A DNA stretch of 5,587 bases from Phycisphaerales bacterium (GCA_012031455.1 JAAUTM010000119.1:1-5587); one strand, 5' to 3'. Shown: positions 1 through 5,305, counted from the stretch's first letter. Numbers and translations: made by a program. Notes: a model not told the origin generated them from the letters alone.

Positions 1-1
1 C

Positions 2-100
2 TCTACGGTTATAATGGTGGTGATCGTGGATGTGGTTGAAGGTCTTGTAAAAACCGCCTACTTGGCGCGACGAGCAAGCGGAAGCATCGAATGGCCGTGA
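2..100 (+). CDS. C-terminal fragment of a possible DUF4258-like protein (5' end outside window)
   Basis: An open frame enters from the left edge and stops at TGA 98-100, giving about 32 residues. The visible part is a hydrophobic beta-strand (VIMVVIVDVV) followed by VKTAYLARR and a closing IEWP. A strand ending in T-x-Y with a Trp shortly before the end is how many DUF4258 proteins finish, and DUF4258 genes often sit directly upstream of DUF2283 genes, as here. DUF4258 proteins are small and poorly characterised, and are sometimes discussed as toxin-like partners. The assignment is inferred from a short tail plus context. The fragment could also be a chance open frame. Confidence 0.3.
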   Translation, partial: STVIMVVIVDVVEGLVKTAYLARRASGSIEWP

Positions 101-119
101 AACCGACACCATCGAAGGC

Positions 120-380
120 GTGATCAACGAAACGGTCTGGTTCCATTATGACCTGACCGCGGATGTTTTGTACCTGCGCCAAGCCGATGCCCGGCATGAT
201 CCGGCAGTGGGGGAGGAAACCGTGGATGGTTTACTGCTCCTCCGCCGGGAGAGCGATGACCGGCATATAGGTTTAACCATTATTAACTGGTGGGCGCGTT
301 TCGGTAACGGCGCCCTTCCCGATTCGTTAATTCAAATTGAAGCACATATGCAACCCTTGGCAGGTCGATTTGCCGCCTGA
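120..380 (+). CDS. DUF2283 family protein
   Basis: A small protein of 86 residues. The N-terminal half carries the DUF2283 signature: an aromatic strand with a YD pair (VWFHYDLTADVLYLR, about residues 6-20), then an acidic stretch (VGEETVDGLLLL) and a strand with the shape of the usual 'GxxIGIEIL' element (RHIGLTIINWWARFG). DUF2283 proteins are about 60-90 residues long, have no established biochemical function and are often encoded next to DUF4258 genes. The GTG start is the only start codon in this frame after the stop at 48-50. It lacks a well-spaced ribosome binding site (GAAGG lies 1 nt away), so the true start could lie behind a frameshift. The family call is fairly secure; the role is unknown. 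Confidence 0.65.
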   Translation: MINETVWFHYDLTADVLYLRQADARHDPAVGEETVDGLLLLRRESDDRHIGLTIINWWARFGNGALPDSLIQIEAHMQPLAGRFAA

Positions 381-404
381 GCGATCACGCCCTTGAAACC
401 CAAA

Positions 405-423
405 GCCCGGGCATGGCCATGCC
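405..423. repeat. Two overlapping perfect palindromes
   Basis: GCCCGGGC (405-412) overlaps the 14-bp perfect palindrome GGCATGGCCATGCC (410-423). They lie 25-43 bp after the DUF2283 stop. They could form alternative hairpins or bind a dimeric regulator. No T-rich tract follows, so this is not a standard terminator. Confidence 0.45.
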
Positions 424-438
424 AGAGCCTGTTGATGC

Positions 439-591
439 GTGCCATTGATTTGCAAACCGAAAGTCACCAGAGTCAAATATGATCCTGCGGCGATGCGATA
501 TTTCCCCCCATGGTTTGAGAAAACCGTGGCATTCACGCCTAGAGTGATGATCGGTGTGAACTTGGAGGAAGGGAAGTGCCAGTCACGATGA
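439..591 (+). CDS. Doubtful 50-residue ORF upstream of the DUF6807 gene
   Basis: GTG 439 opens a 50-codon frame that stops at TGA 589-591, overlapping the ATG at 588 inside the next gene. It encodes a basic, aromatic peptide including KVTRVKYDPAAMRYFPPWFE. I recognise no family and see no clear ribosome binding site. It fills most of the 381-575 gap, which otherwise holds only the palindromes. It may be a small gene, a degraded remnant or chance. Confidence 0.15.
   Translation: MPLICKPKVTRVKYDPAAMRYFPPWFEKTVAFTPRVMIGVNLEEGKCQSR
564..574 (+). promoter_or_regulatory. Ribosome binding site for the DUF6807 gene
   Basis: The purine run GGAGGAAGGGA contains a full GGAGG at 564-568, 7 nt before GTG 576. 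The ATG at 588 would be 19 nt away, so this site favours the GTG start. Confidence 0.6.
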
Positions 592-1511
592 AAGCACATC
601 TTGTGCATCATTTGGGGGAGCGGATTGAATTCAGCTACGGTGGTCTGTTGTTGTTCAGTTATGTTTATCAGCAGCCAGCTCCGCCGATTGAAGCACCCAA
701 GCCTTATTTTCATCCGCTTTGTACCCTGGCGGGGGATACACTGACCAACCATCGCCCGGCGGACCATCCATGGCAACGGGGGCTGGTCGTTTTCTTTCTT
801 TGATGTGAGTGGGCACAACTTCTGGGGCGGCTGGGTGCAATCCCCCAAAGCGGGCGAACCCGTGCCGGACAATCACGCCACGCAGCGACATCGCGGCTGG
901 GATGCCATCAAGCTCAGCGATGACCAGTTGCAAATGGTGCAGCGACTGGCCTGGCAGACGGCTGGGGGCCAGCGGTTGATTCATGAGCGTCGAACTTTGA
1001 GTATCCCTCGGATTGATGAGCAGGCTGGTTGGTGGATGCTGGACCTTGAATTCAATTTGAAGAACGTGCATACGGATACGCTCTGTCTGGCATCGCCACA
1101 GACCATGGGGCATCGCTCGGCGAGTTACGGGGGGTTGTACTGGCGCGGCCCGTGGTCATTTCTGGGCGGGACGGTGCTGGGGTCGAATAACCGTGAGGGC
1201 ATCGAGCAGTTGGGGTTGCCTTCGCCCTGGCTGGCGTACATTGGCAGGCATGATGGTTCACTGCGACAATCCACGCTGGTGATCGCTGACCATCCGGACA
1301 ACCCTCGCCATCCCACGCGATGGTTTGTGCGCAACAGCGGCTATCCGGGGATGGGGCCAGCGCTGTGTATGCGGAAAACTACATTCTGCCACGTGATTTT
1401 GAATTGACGCTGAATTATCGCCTGCTCATCGCAACTGGTGCGTGGGACCATAAGCGCATTGAAAAAGTGCTGACGGATTATCCGCAACCCCGGAAGGCAA
1501 GCGGTGGGTGA
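576..1511 (+). pseudogene. DUF6807 (PmoA family) protein, interrupted by frameshifts
   Basis: Three consecutive frames together make one DUF6807 (Pfam PF14100) protein of about 310-326 residues, the family's normal size. Segment 1 (from 576) holds the signature HPLCTLAGDTLTN then HRPADHPWQRGL (about residues 46-70). Segment 2 continues with FSFFDVSGHNFWGG and runs to NSGYPGMGPAL near 1365. Segment 3 gives VYAENYILPRDFELTLNYR and GAWDHKRIE.

The first break is one extra base near 789-791. The second is one missing base near 1362-1366. A third, in the CCCC at 1488-1491, is possible: adding one C extends the product to TGA 1553-1555.

Despite its Pfam name the family is not the membrane subunit of methane monooxygenase. 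Its function is unestablished and it is abundant in Planctomycetes, where members sit near sugar-related genes. The gene is complete apart from the indels, so sequencing error is more likely than real decay. Confidence 0.8.
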
Positions 1512-1536
1512 ATGTGTCACAGGACGAGGGTAATCA

Positions 1537-1556
1537 ATCAGGCGCACAAGCCTGAT
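1537..1556 (+). terminator. Hairpin after the DUF6807 gene, possible terminator
   Basis: ATCAGGC (1537-1543) and GCCTGAT (1550-1556) form a perfect 7-bp stem around the 6-nt loop GCACAA. It is followed by GACTTTGTTTG, a weak T-rich tract, so termination on the plus strand is plausible. It lies between convergent genes. If the DUF6807 frame is extended past the CCCC run, its TGA (1553-1555) falls inside the stem. Confidence 0.5.
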
Positions 1557-1580
1557 GACTTTGTTTGCCAGAGGCGGAGA

Positions 1581-1984
1581 TCAGTGTTGGATTGATAGTT
1601 GTCTTTCAGCCCAGGCGCAAGTGCGCTCAACACAATCCATGACCTTGTCTGTATTCATGCCATCCGGCCAAGCGGTGATGTCATCCAATCCATAACGGTG
1701 TTCCACACCAAAAGGTGTCAGCATCGGTAGCCATTCTCCATCTGGCGGAAATGACTTAGGAGGGTCAGGTAACAGATCCAACAACTGACCAAGGTTGTGT
1801 GTTTTGGTGAAACCTATACGTTTGTGGGCAAGGACGGCTTTGATAGATTTTCTATCGCCTGCTGGGCGTGAAATCCAAGTCCCCACAGAGGGACGTTCGG
1901 AGATCGTACCAGGCATTGGAGAATGTGCTGATCTTCACGGGCGCGTTTGAGAAACATTTGCGCCAGTTCAAGGGATCGATCCAT
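1581..1984 (-). CDS. HEPN domain protein, likely toxin partner of the MNT gene (frameshifted)
   Basis: After adding one A to the minus-strand run of four A (plus-strand TTTT 1848-1851), two frames fuse into a 134-residue HEPN protein (PF05168 type). Before the break the N-terminal helix (LAQMFLKRAREDQ, 7-19) and the hallmark FHAQQAIEK (38-46) are in one frame. The continuation SIKAVLAHKR, the KTHNL motif (61-65) and a C-terminal helix (VMDCVERTCAWAERQL) are in the other.

ATG 1984 is chosen for its GGGAGG ribosome binding site (1994-1999, 9 nt upstream). It overlaps the end of the MNT gene by 17 bp, implying translational coupling.

HEPN proteins of such pairs can be ribonucleases using RX4HXY. 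Here the closest match is P91-x4-H96-R-Y98, lacking the arginine, so RNase activity is uncertain. Confidence 0.75.
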
Positions 1985-2288
1985 AGCGGCGGCCCTCCCT
2001 TGCGGCGTGAAAATAAACGGTGTTCGGGGTGTCCCGCCAGAATCGAAATTGCTCGCGGGTGGTGACCAGCACATCGGCTGGTACTCGCAGAGGACGCAGG
2101 ACCTCCAATAAACGAACCATTTCTCGATGTTTGTCTATGATTTCCGGTTCAATCACTAAAAAGTCCGCATCGCTATCCGCACCGGCATCGCCCCGTGCAT
2201 TGGAGCCAAATAGAATTACACCCGACCCCGGCGGGGAAGCATCAACGAGCAAACGACCGGCAGTATCAAGGGTTTGCTGATCAATCAT
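1968..2288 (-). CDS. MNT-type minimal nucleotidyltransferase (antitoxin-like)
   Basis: A 106-residue protein of the pol-beta nucleotidyltransferase superfamily. It has GSNARGDAGADSDAD (28-42): the GS of the nucleotide-binding turn, then metal-binding Asp40 and Asp42. A third acidic residue, Asp72, sits in VPADVLVTT. All three catalytic acids are present, so it is probably active.

In characterised MNT-HEPN systems (type VII toxin-antitoxin), the MNT protein transfers AMP to the HEPN toxin and silences it. The gene order here, MNT first and HEPN overlapping by 17 bp, matches.

The start is ATG 2288, with AGAAGG (2299-2304) 10 nt upstream. The GTG at 2297 would leave only 1 nt to that site. The partner relation is inferred from family and layout. 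Other roles for MNT-HEPN pairs are possible. Confidence 0.8.
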   Translation of the reverse strand: MIDQQTLDTAGRLLVDASPPGSGVILFGSNARGDAGADSDADFLVIEPEIIDKHREMVRLLEVLRPLRVPADVLVTTREQFRFWRDTPNTVYFHAAREGRRYGSIP

Positions 2289-2463
2289 CTGGTTCACACC
2301 TTCTGGTATCGGAATATAGGACCATCATAGTGACGCCCTTGAAACAAGTCACATGCAGAATCTTATTCCATGCCCGATAATTCCCCTGTTTTTGGGGTTG
2401 TTCAATCCCTCGATTTAGCGGAAATTGACTATTTTTTCCTTTAACCAGCGTATATCACTTGAT

Positions 2464-2492
2464 TTGTCCCCCGACATGTTGTAAGGTATTCA
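2464..2492 (+). promoter_or_regulatory. Candidate sigma70-type promoter for the ORF-lexA unit
   Basis: TTGTCC (2464-2469) and TATTCA (2487-2492) are 17 bp apart, the ideal spacing, and would start transcription near 2499. The match to TTGACA/TATAAT is moderate (4 of 6 and 3 of 6). Its value lies mainly in its position directly before the GAAC-N7-GAAC motif. Confidence 0.3.
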
Positions 2493-2499
2493 TTCGGGT

Positions 2500-2514
2500 G
2501 AACAAAAACCGAAC
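2500..2514. promoter_or_regulatory. Candidate LexA operator, GAAC-N7-GAAC
   Basis: GAAC at 2500-2503 and GAAC at 2511-2514 are separated by exactly 7 nt. On the other strand this reads GTTC-N7-GTTC, the form of the alphaproteobacterial SOS box. It overlaps the predicted start of transcription of the unit ending in lexA, where an autoregulatory operator would sit. A third half-site, GTTC, follows inverted at 2524-2527. The operator used by this LexA is not known to me, so the link is an inference from motif and place. Confidence 0.35.
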
Positions 2515-2631
2515 CGACTTGGGGTTCAACTTTCAAGCAGCACCATGGGAATGGTCGAAACTAAAACCCGTCAGACATCAGCCCGTTGCCTTGGCGCTTT
2601 GCCTGGGGCAATGGTTTGGCTGAATCTGGCT

Positions 2632-2636
2632 GGGAG
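2632..2636 (+). promoter_or_regulatory. Ribosome binding site for the ORF at 2645
   Basis: GGGAG lies 8 nt before ATG 2645. It is the best-placed site in the region and favours this start over those of the overlapping frames, notably the long frame starting at 2545. Confidence 0.4.
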
Positions 2637-2644
2637 TTTCAATC

Positions 2645-3073
2645 ATGAGCAATCCACTGGTTATGCTGGGTCCGGGCGGAGATTTCCAAGTGCGTTACGA
2701 GGTTCATGGGCAATCGCTGCTTCGGCAGGTGGGGGGCAGGCATGCAACCTCCGGGGAAGACGAATCCGCAGGCGGGCAGGCCGGTTACCTGCGCATGCCC
2801 CGCAAGGCGGCAATACAGTCACCCCAACCTATTGTGTTTGGCCAGTCGGGTGGCAACGCCCGTCAGAACGACAGTTATCAGCACACGGTTCCGCAAGCCA
2901 CTGGCACCTATGCCCCAGCACAGCGCGTAAGCAGCAAAGTGCGGCATCAGCGAGTCACTGGCAACGGGGTAAGGGCCGGGTTGCCACAGGTGGCCGTGTT
3001 GCCGATCACCATGCCGATTCCAGCCGAGCTTGTGCAGCGGATCAGCCTGCTGCATATTCGAATCAGTCGGTGA
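2645..3073 (+). CDS. Unrecognised protein upstream of lexA, probably frameshifted
   Basis: I do not recognise this protein. From ATG 2645 the frame gives 142 residues: MSNPLVMLGPGGDFQVRYEV at the start, then a Gln/Ser-rich middle (QSPQPIVFGQSGGNARQND, YQHTVPQATGTYAPAQR). There is no obvious signal peptide or transmembrane segment.

A second protein-like stretch lies in another frame from about 3035 to 3235 (NQSVMDHGTVGYPESGSIPG, then Pro-rich PTLPPFPVPRSIAAPIPES). The likeliest reading is one Q/P-rich gene broken by an indel between about 3000 and 3060 and reaching close to lexA. The frame that stays open across the whole region (2545-3444) runs deep into lexA and has arginine/histidine-rich shadow composition, so I do not accept it as the gene. 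A shared transcript with lexA is plausible. Confidence 0.4.
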   Translation: MSNPLVMLGPGGDFQVRYEVHGQSLLRQVGGRHATSGEDESAGGQAGYLRMPRKAAIQSPQPIVFGQSGGNARQNDSYQHTVPQATGTYAPAQRVSSKVRHQRVTGNGVRAGLPQVAVLPITMPIPAELVQRISLLHIRISR

Positions 3074-3214
3074 TGGATCATGGGACAGTCGGTTACCCCG
3101 AGTCCGGGTCGATTCCCGGATTGCAGCAGTTGGACCATGTTCCCGCAGGCCAGCCGACGCTCCCACCGTTTCCCGTGCCTCGCAGTATTGCCGCGCCAAT
3201 CCCAGAATCCATTG

Positions 3215-3219
3215 AGGTG
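3215..3219 (+). promoter_or_regulatory. Ribosome binding site of lexA
   Basis: AGGTG within GAGGTGA lies 4 nt before ATG 3224, with the purine-rich GAGG starting at 3214. It fixes the lexA start, which also matches the usual LexA N-terminus (MNLTPKQ). Confidence 0.5.
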
Positions 3220-3223
3220 AACG

Positions 3224-3851
3224 ATGAATCTCACGCCCAAACAGTTGCACATTCTGACCCGCATTCGCGACTTTCGCCTGACCCGCGGCTATTCACCGAC
3301 CATGCAGGAACTGGCCGACGAACTGGACGTCACCAAGGTCACCATCTTCGAGCACATCGAAGCGTTGATCAAAAAGGGGGCCTTGCGTCGGCAGGCCAAC
3401 AAGGCTCGCTCTTTGGAGGTGTCAGCCAGCACCCGGCTGCCTGATGAGGAACGTGCCACCCGTTTGCCGTTTGTGGGCAGCATTGCCGCAGGCAAGCCGA
3501 TTGAAGCGGTGGAGGATCGTCAATACCTCGACTTGGAAGAGCTATTCACCGCAAGCCGTAAGGCCCAGGGTGGCGAACGTTTCGTGCTGCGGGTTCGGGG
3601 TGATTCCATGATCGAGGAACATATCCGAGAAGGCGACTACGTCATCATTGAAAAACGCAATGCCGCCCGCAATGGGGAAACGGTGGTCGCCCTGCTGGAC
3701 ACCGGCGAAGCAACGCTGAAAAAATATTACCGCGAGAAAGATCGCATCCGCCTGCAGCCAGCCAATACCAACTACGAACCGATTTTATGCCGGGCTTGAC
3801 AGTGTGCAGATTCAAGGCATCGTGGTGGGGGTGATTCGCAAATACGGCTGA
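3224..3851 (+). CDS. lexA: LexA SOS repressor, C-terminus frameshifted
   Basis: LexA represses DNA-damage genes and cleaves itself when stimulated by RecA-ssDNA filaments. An N-terminal winged helix-turn-helix (about 1-66) contains GYSPTMQELADELDVTKVT and the recognition helix region VTIFEHIEALIKKG. The self-cleavage site is Ala89-Gly90 in GSIAAGKP. The peptidase domain has the catalytic Ser128 (RGDSM) and Lys166 (ATLKKYY), so the enzyme core is intact.

The uninterrupted frame stops at TGA 3797-3799 after 191 residues, with an atypical tail. Removing one T from TTTT 3783-3786 gives NYEPIYAGLDSVQ, then the conserved ending GIVVGVIRKYG and TGA 3849-3851. That makes 208 residues, a normal LexA length. 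The indel is probably a sequencing error. The HTH differs from that of E. coli LexA and is of planctomycete style (inference). Confidence 0.93.
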
Positions 3852-3911
3852 ATCATCAGCACCAGAAAATTCATTTATTACTCAATGGTTTGAAAATAGT
3901 GATAATTCGCT

Positions 3912-3943
3912 GATTTTCCGCAGATTTTTCGCAGATTTCAGAT
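3912..3943. repeat. GATTT repeats phased at 11 bp
   Basis: GATTT starts at 3912, 3923 and 3934, exactly 11 bp apart. The last two copies belong to the longer direct repeat CGCAGATTT (3919-3927 and 3930-3938), and a partial CAGAT follows at 3939-3943. One copy per helical turn puts the T-tracts on one face of the DNA, as in bent DNA or a multi-site regulator target. It lies in the AT-rich spacer after lexA. Confidence 0.5.
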
Positions 3944-3990
3944 AACAAACTCTTTTATTTCTGGCCGATTTCCGAACGAACGTAGCACTT

Positions 3991-4006
3991 CGGCACGATT
4001 CTTGTA
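3991..4006 (+). promoter_or_regulatory. Near-match to a sigma54 (-24/-12) promoter
   Basis: CGGCACG-ATTC-TTGTA matches the sigma54 consensus TGGCACG-N4-TTGCW in order and spacing, with two mismatches. The first T is C, and the C of the nearly invariant -12 GC is T. Transcription would begin near 4017, just before the hairpin at 4020. The -12 mismatch is serious, so this may be a weak, degenerate or chance site. Confidence 0.3.
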
Positions 4007-4019
4007 TTAATCCTCACAA

Positions 4020-4064
4020 GATATCGCTACCTTGCTCCAGCATTAGCTGGAAGCGGTCGATATC
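4020..4064 (+). ncRNA. Strong bulged hairpin, candidate structured RNA or cruciform
   Basis: The 45 nt fold into one hairpin of 18 base pairs. Reading inward, 4020-4026 pairs with 4058-4064 (7 bp), CT 4027-4028 is bulged, and 4029-4031 pairs with 4055-4057 (3 bp). TT 4032-4033 is bulged, 4034-4035 pairs with 4053-4054 (2 bp) and A4052 is bulged. Finally 4036-4041 pairs with 4046-4051 (6 bp) around the loop ATTA. No T-tract follows, so it is not an intrinsic terminator. It could be the 5' end of a leader RNA, a small RNA or a DNA-level recombination hairpin. The structure is visible; the function is unknown. Confidence 0.4.
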
Positions 4065-4084
4065 ACTGTGTTGGAAGTGATGAA

Positions 4085-4119
4085 GGTTTCAAAATCAATG
4101 GACAAAATAATCTGAAACC
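4085..4119. repeat. Second inverted repeat GGTTTCA / TGAAACC
   Basis: GGTTTCA (4085-4091) and TGAAACC (4113-4119) are perfect 7-bp inverse copies around a 21-nt AT-rich loop. Two more pairs (AA 4083-4084 with TT 4121-4122) form if C4120 is bulged. It follows the 4020-4064 hairpin by 20 bp. Together they make a structured block just before the beta-helix gene. Confidence 0.4.
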
Positions 4120-4149
4120 CTTGCGTACCCAGCCACGGACGATACACTG

Positions 4150-5208
4150 TTGGGCGAACGCTCGCGCGGGAGCCGGTGCCGAGTATCCCCGACCATTCCG
4201 CCGATTGTCTTCCCGCCGCCAACCCCATCGGTGACGTTGATTACGGGCGATGTCCGCTGGACAACCGAAGAAAGCCCGTTTGTTATCAATCGTGATGTTG
4301 AACTGGCTTCCAATGCGATTCTGGTGATTGACCCCGGCGTAGAAGTGCGTATGGCCCCCGGAGCAGCGATTATTGTGAATGGCGGGCAACTTGTCGCGCT
4401 TGGTGAACCCGGTCGTCCGGTGCGCTTTACTGCCGCAAGTCGGCAGCGCTGGGAAGCTATCTACGGCGAAGAGGGCAGTTCAATTACGCTTGACCACGCC
4501 GAGATTACGGGCGGCGGTGCAACGGGCACGGTACTGACGAGCGAAAACGGCGAGTTGATTATTCGTAACTCGCGCTTCAACGCAAATGGCGGCACGATCC
4601 TTGTCAACGATAGCCGCGTTGAGATGCGTGACAGCGAGGTAGCCGGCAACGATTTGCCCTACGGTGGAGCACTCAACCTGAATTATGAATTCGGAAACAC
4701 GGTTGAATTGTATAACAATCGCTTCGGCGGTAATCGGCTCGCCTCGAATGCCGCCGAAGTCCAGATCTACTATTACAATAGCGACCCCTTCTTTGGCCTG
4801 GGTACGCAGATTCAGGGTAACCTGTTCCGGGGCGGCACCATCGCCAACCTGCTGATCTGGTCGGAAGGTCCGGTGTATGGCACGATCACCTGCAATGCGC
4901 TGATTGGTAATCAACTGGGCTTCAAATATAGCTCGCAGAATCTCCAGGTGCCGCCGCCGCGCCTGCTGATTGAGAACAACTTCATCACGGAGCATACCCC
5001 CCCGATTGAGCCGGTCTACCTCGACTTTGGCATCGGGCGCGGTGCCGCCAGCGAAGTAGCGCTGGTGATGGAAAACAACTGGTGGGGCGACGACAGCGGC
5101 CCCTACCACCCCGAACTCAACCCGGAAGGGCGCGGCGATGCGGCGGGTGTCAATATTGATTTTGAGCCGTGGCTGCGCGACCCGCCGCCGTGTGCGCCGC
5201 CAGAGTAG
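4150..5208 (+). CDS. Right-handed beta-helix (PbH1/NosD-like) protein, N-terminus uncertain
   Basis: 352 residues in this frame. After a Pro-rich linker (about 14-27, TIPPIVFPPPTPSV) comes the usual opening of secreted beta-helix proteins, LVIDPGVEVRMAPGAAIIVN (58-77), then GQLVALGEPGRPVRFTA. PbH1-type coils follow, rich in N-x-F and IRNSRF / VEMRDSEV / VELYNNRF / IQGNLFRGG turns (about 135-235). It closes with NNWWGDDSGPYHPELNP and FEPWL (309-342), the typical capping motif.

Such proteins are usually exported and bind or cleave polysaccharides. No catalytic residues can be assigned here.

The TTG start is only formal, with no signal peptide or ribosome binding site. A frame offset by one base reads REPVPSIP just upstream and joins the linker if G4191 is removed, so the real N-terminus is probably hidden by an indel or a contig junction. 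Confidence 0.8.
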   Translation: MGERSRGSRCRVSPTIPPIVFPPPTPSVTLITGDVRWTTEESPFVINRDVELASNAILVIDPGVEVRMAPGAAIIVNGGQLVALGEPGRPVRFTAASRQRWEAIYGEEGSSITLDHAEITGGGATGTVLTSENGELIIRNSRFNANGGTILVNDSRVEMRDSEVAGNDLPYGGALNLNYEFGNTVELYNNRFGGNRLASNAAEVQIYYYNSDPFFGLGTQIQGNLFRGGTIANLLIWSEGPVYGTITCNALIGNQLGFKYSSQNLQVPPPRLLIENNFITEHTPPIEPVYLDFGIGRGAASEVALVMENNWWGDDSGPYHPELNPEGRGDAAGVNIDFEPWLRDPPPCAPPE

Positions 5209-5292
5209 GCACTGCCAGCGTAAGAAAGTTCACAGAACCGGCCTGCGTCGTCGTGTTAAAAAGCATACGTTGTATCGTTGCTCTGAAGTATC

Positions 5293-5297
5293 AGGAG
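5293..5297 (+). promoter_or_regulatory. Ribosome binding site for the PT-rich secreted protein
   Basis: AGGAG lies 8 nt before ATG 5306, an ideal site. With the 97-bp gap after the beta-helix stop, it supports 5306 as a real start. Confidence 0.65.
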
Positions 5298-5305
5298 AAC
5301 TGCCG

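Larger units (their letters stand above)
2289..2644. other. Divergent intergenic region between the MNT gene and the lexA side
   Basis: This 356-bp stretch separates the leftward MNT-HEPN pair from the rightward ORF-lexA unit, so it should hold promoters in both directions. Leftward, only a lone -10-like TATATT (2313-2318, minus strand) was seen, without a convincing -35. Rightward, a candidate promoter and a GAAC-N7-GAAC motif lie at 2464-2514. The stretch 2400-2470 is AT-rich. No ORF in it looks coding. Confidence 0.5.

Noticed and set aside
327..872. 181-residue minus-strand open frame
   Set aside because: It is antisense to the DUF6807 gene and the spacer, with Cys/His/Gln-rich composition and no recognisable domain.
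576..1511. Particulate methane monooxygenase subunit PmoA
   Set aside because: The Pfam name suggests it, but this soluble DUF6807 family lacks the membrane helices and is not a pMMO subunit.
2383..2397. CCCC-N7-GGGG hairpin as a terminator
   Set aside because: The stem is only 4 bp, no T-tract follows it, and no gene ends beside it.
2511..2527. Bacillus-type LexA box GAAC-N4-GTTC
   Set aside because: GAAC and GTTC are present but 9 nt apart, not 4. The direct GAAC-N7-GAAC arrangement fits a known operator form better.
2545..3444. 299-residue open frame upstream of and into lexA
   Set aside because: It overlaps 220 bp of the well-supported lexA gene, and much of its translation is Arg/His/Ser-rich shadow sequence. 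Only its 3035-3235 portion looks protein-like and is treated as a frameshifted piece of the upstream ORF.
4020..4064. Integron attC site
   Set aside because: The hairpin has bulged bases like attC, but no RYYYAAC and GTTRRRY core sites flank it. The nearby GTTGGAA fails at the last position.
4085..4119. CRISPR repeat
   Set aside because: GTTTCA/TGAAAC ends resemble some CRISPR repeats, but only one copy is present, with no spacers and no cas genes.
4480..5109. 209-residue minus-strand open frame
   Set aside because: It lies entirely antisense to the beta-helix gene, whose motifs are clear, and shows no family features.
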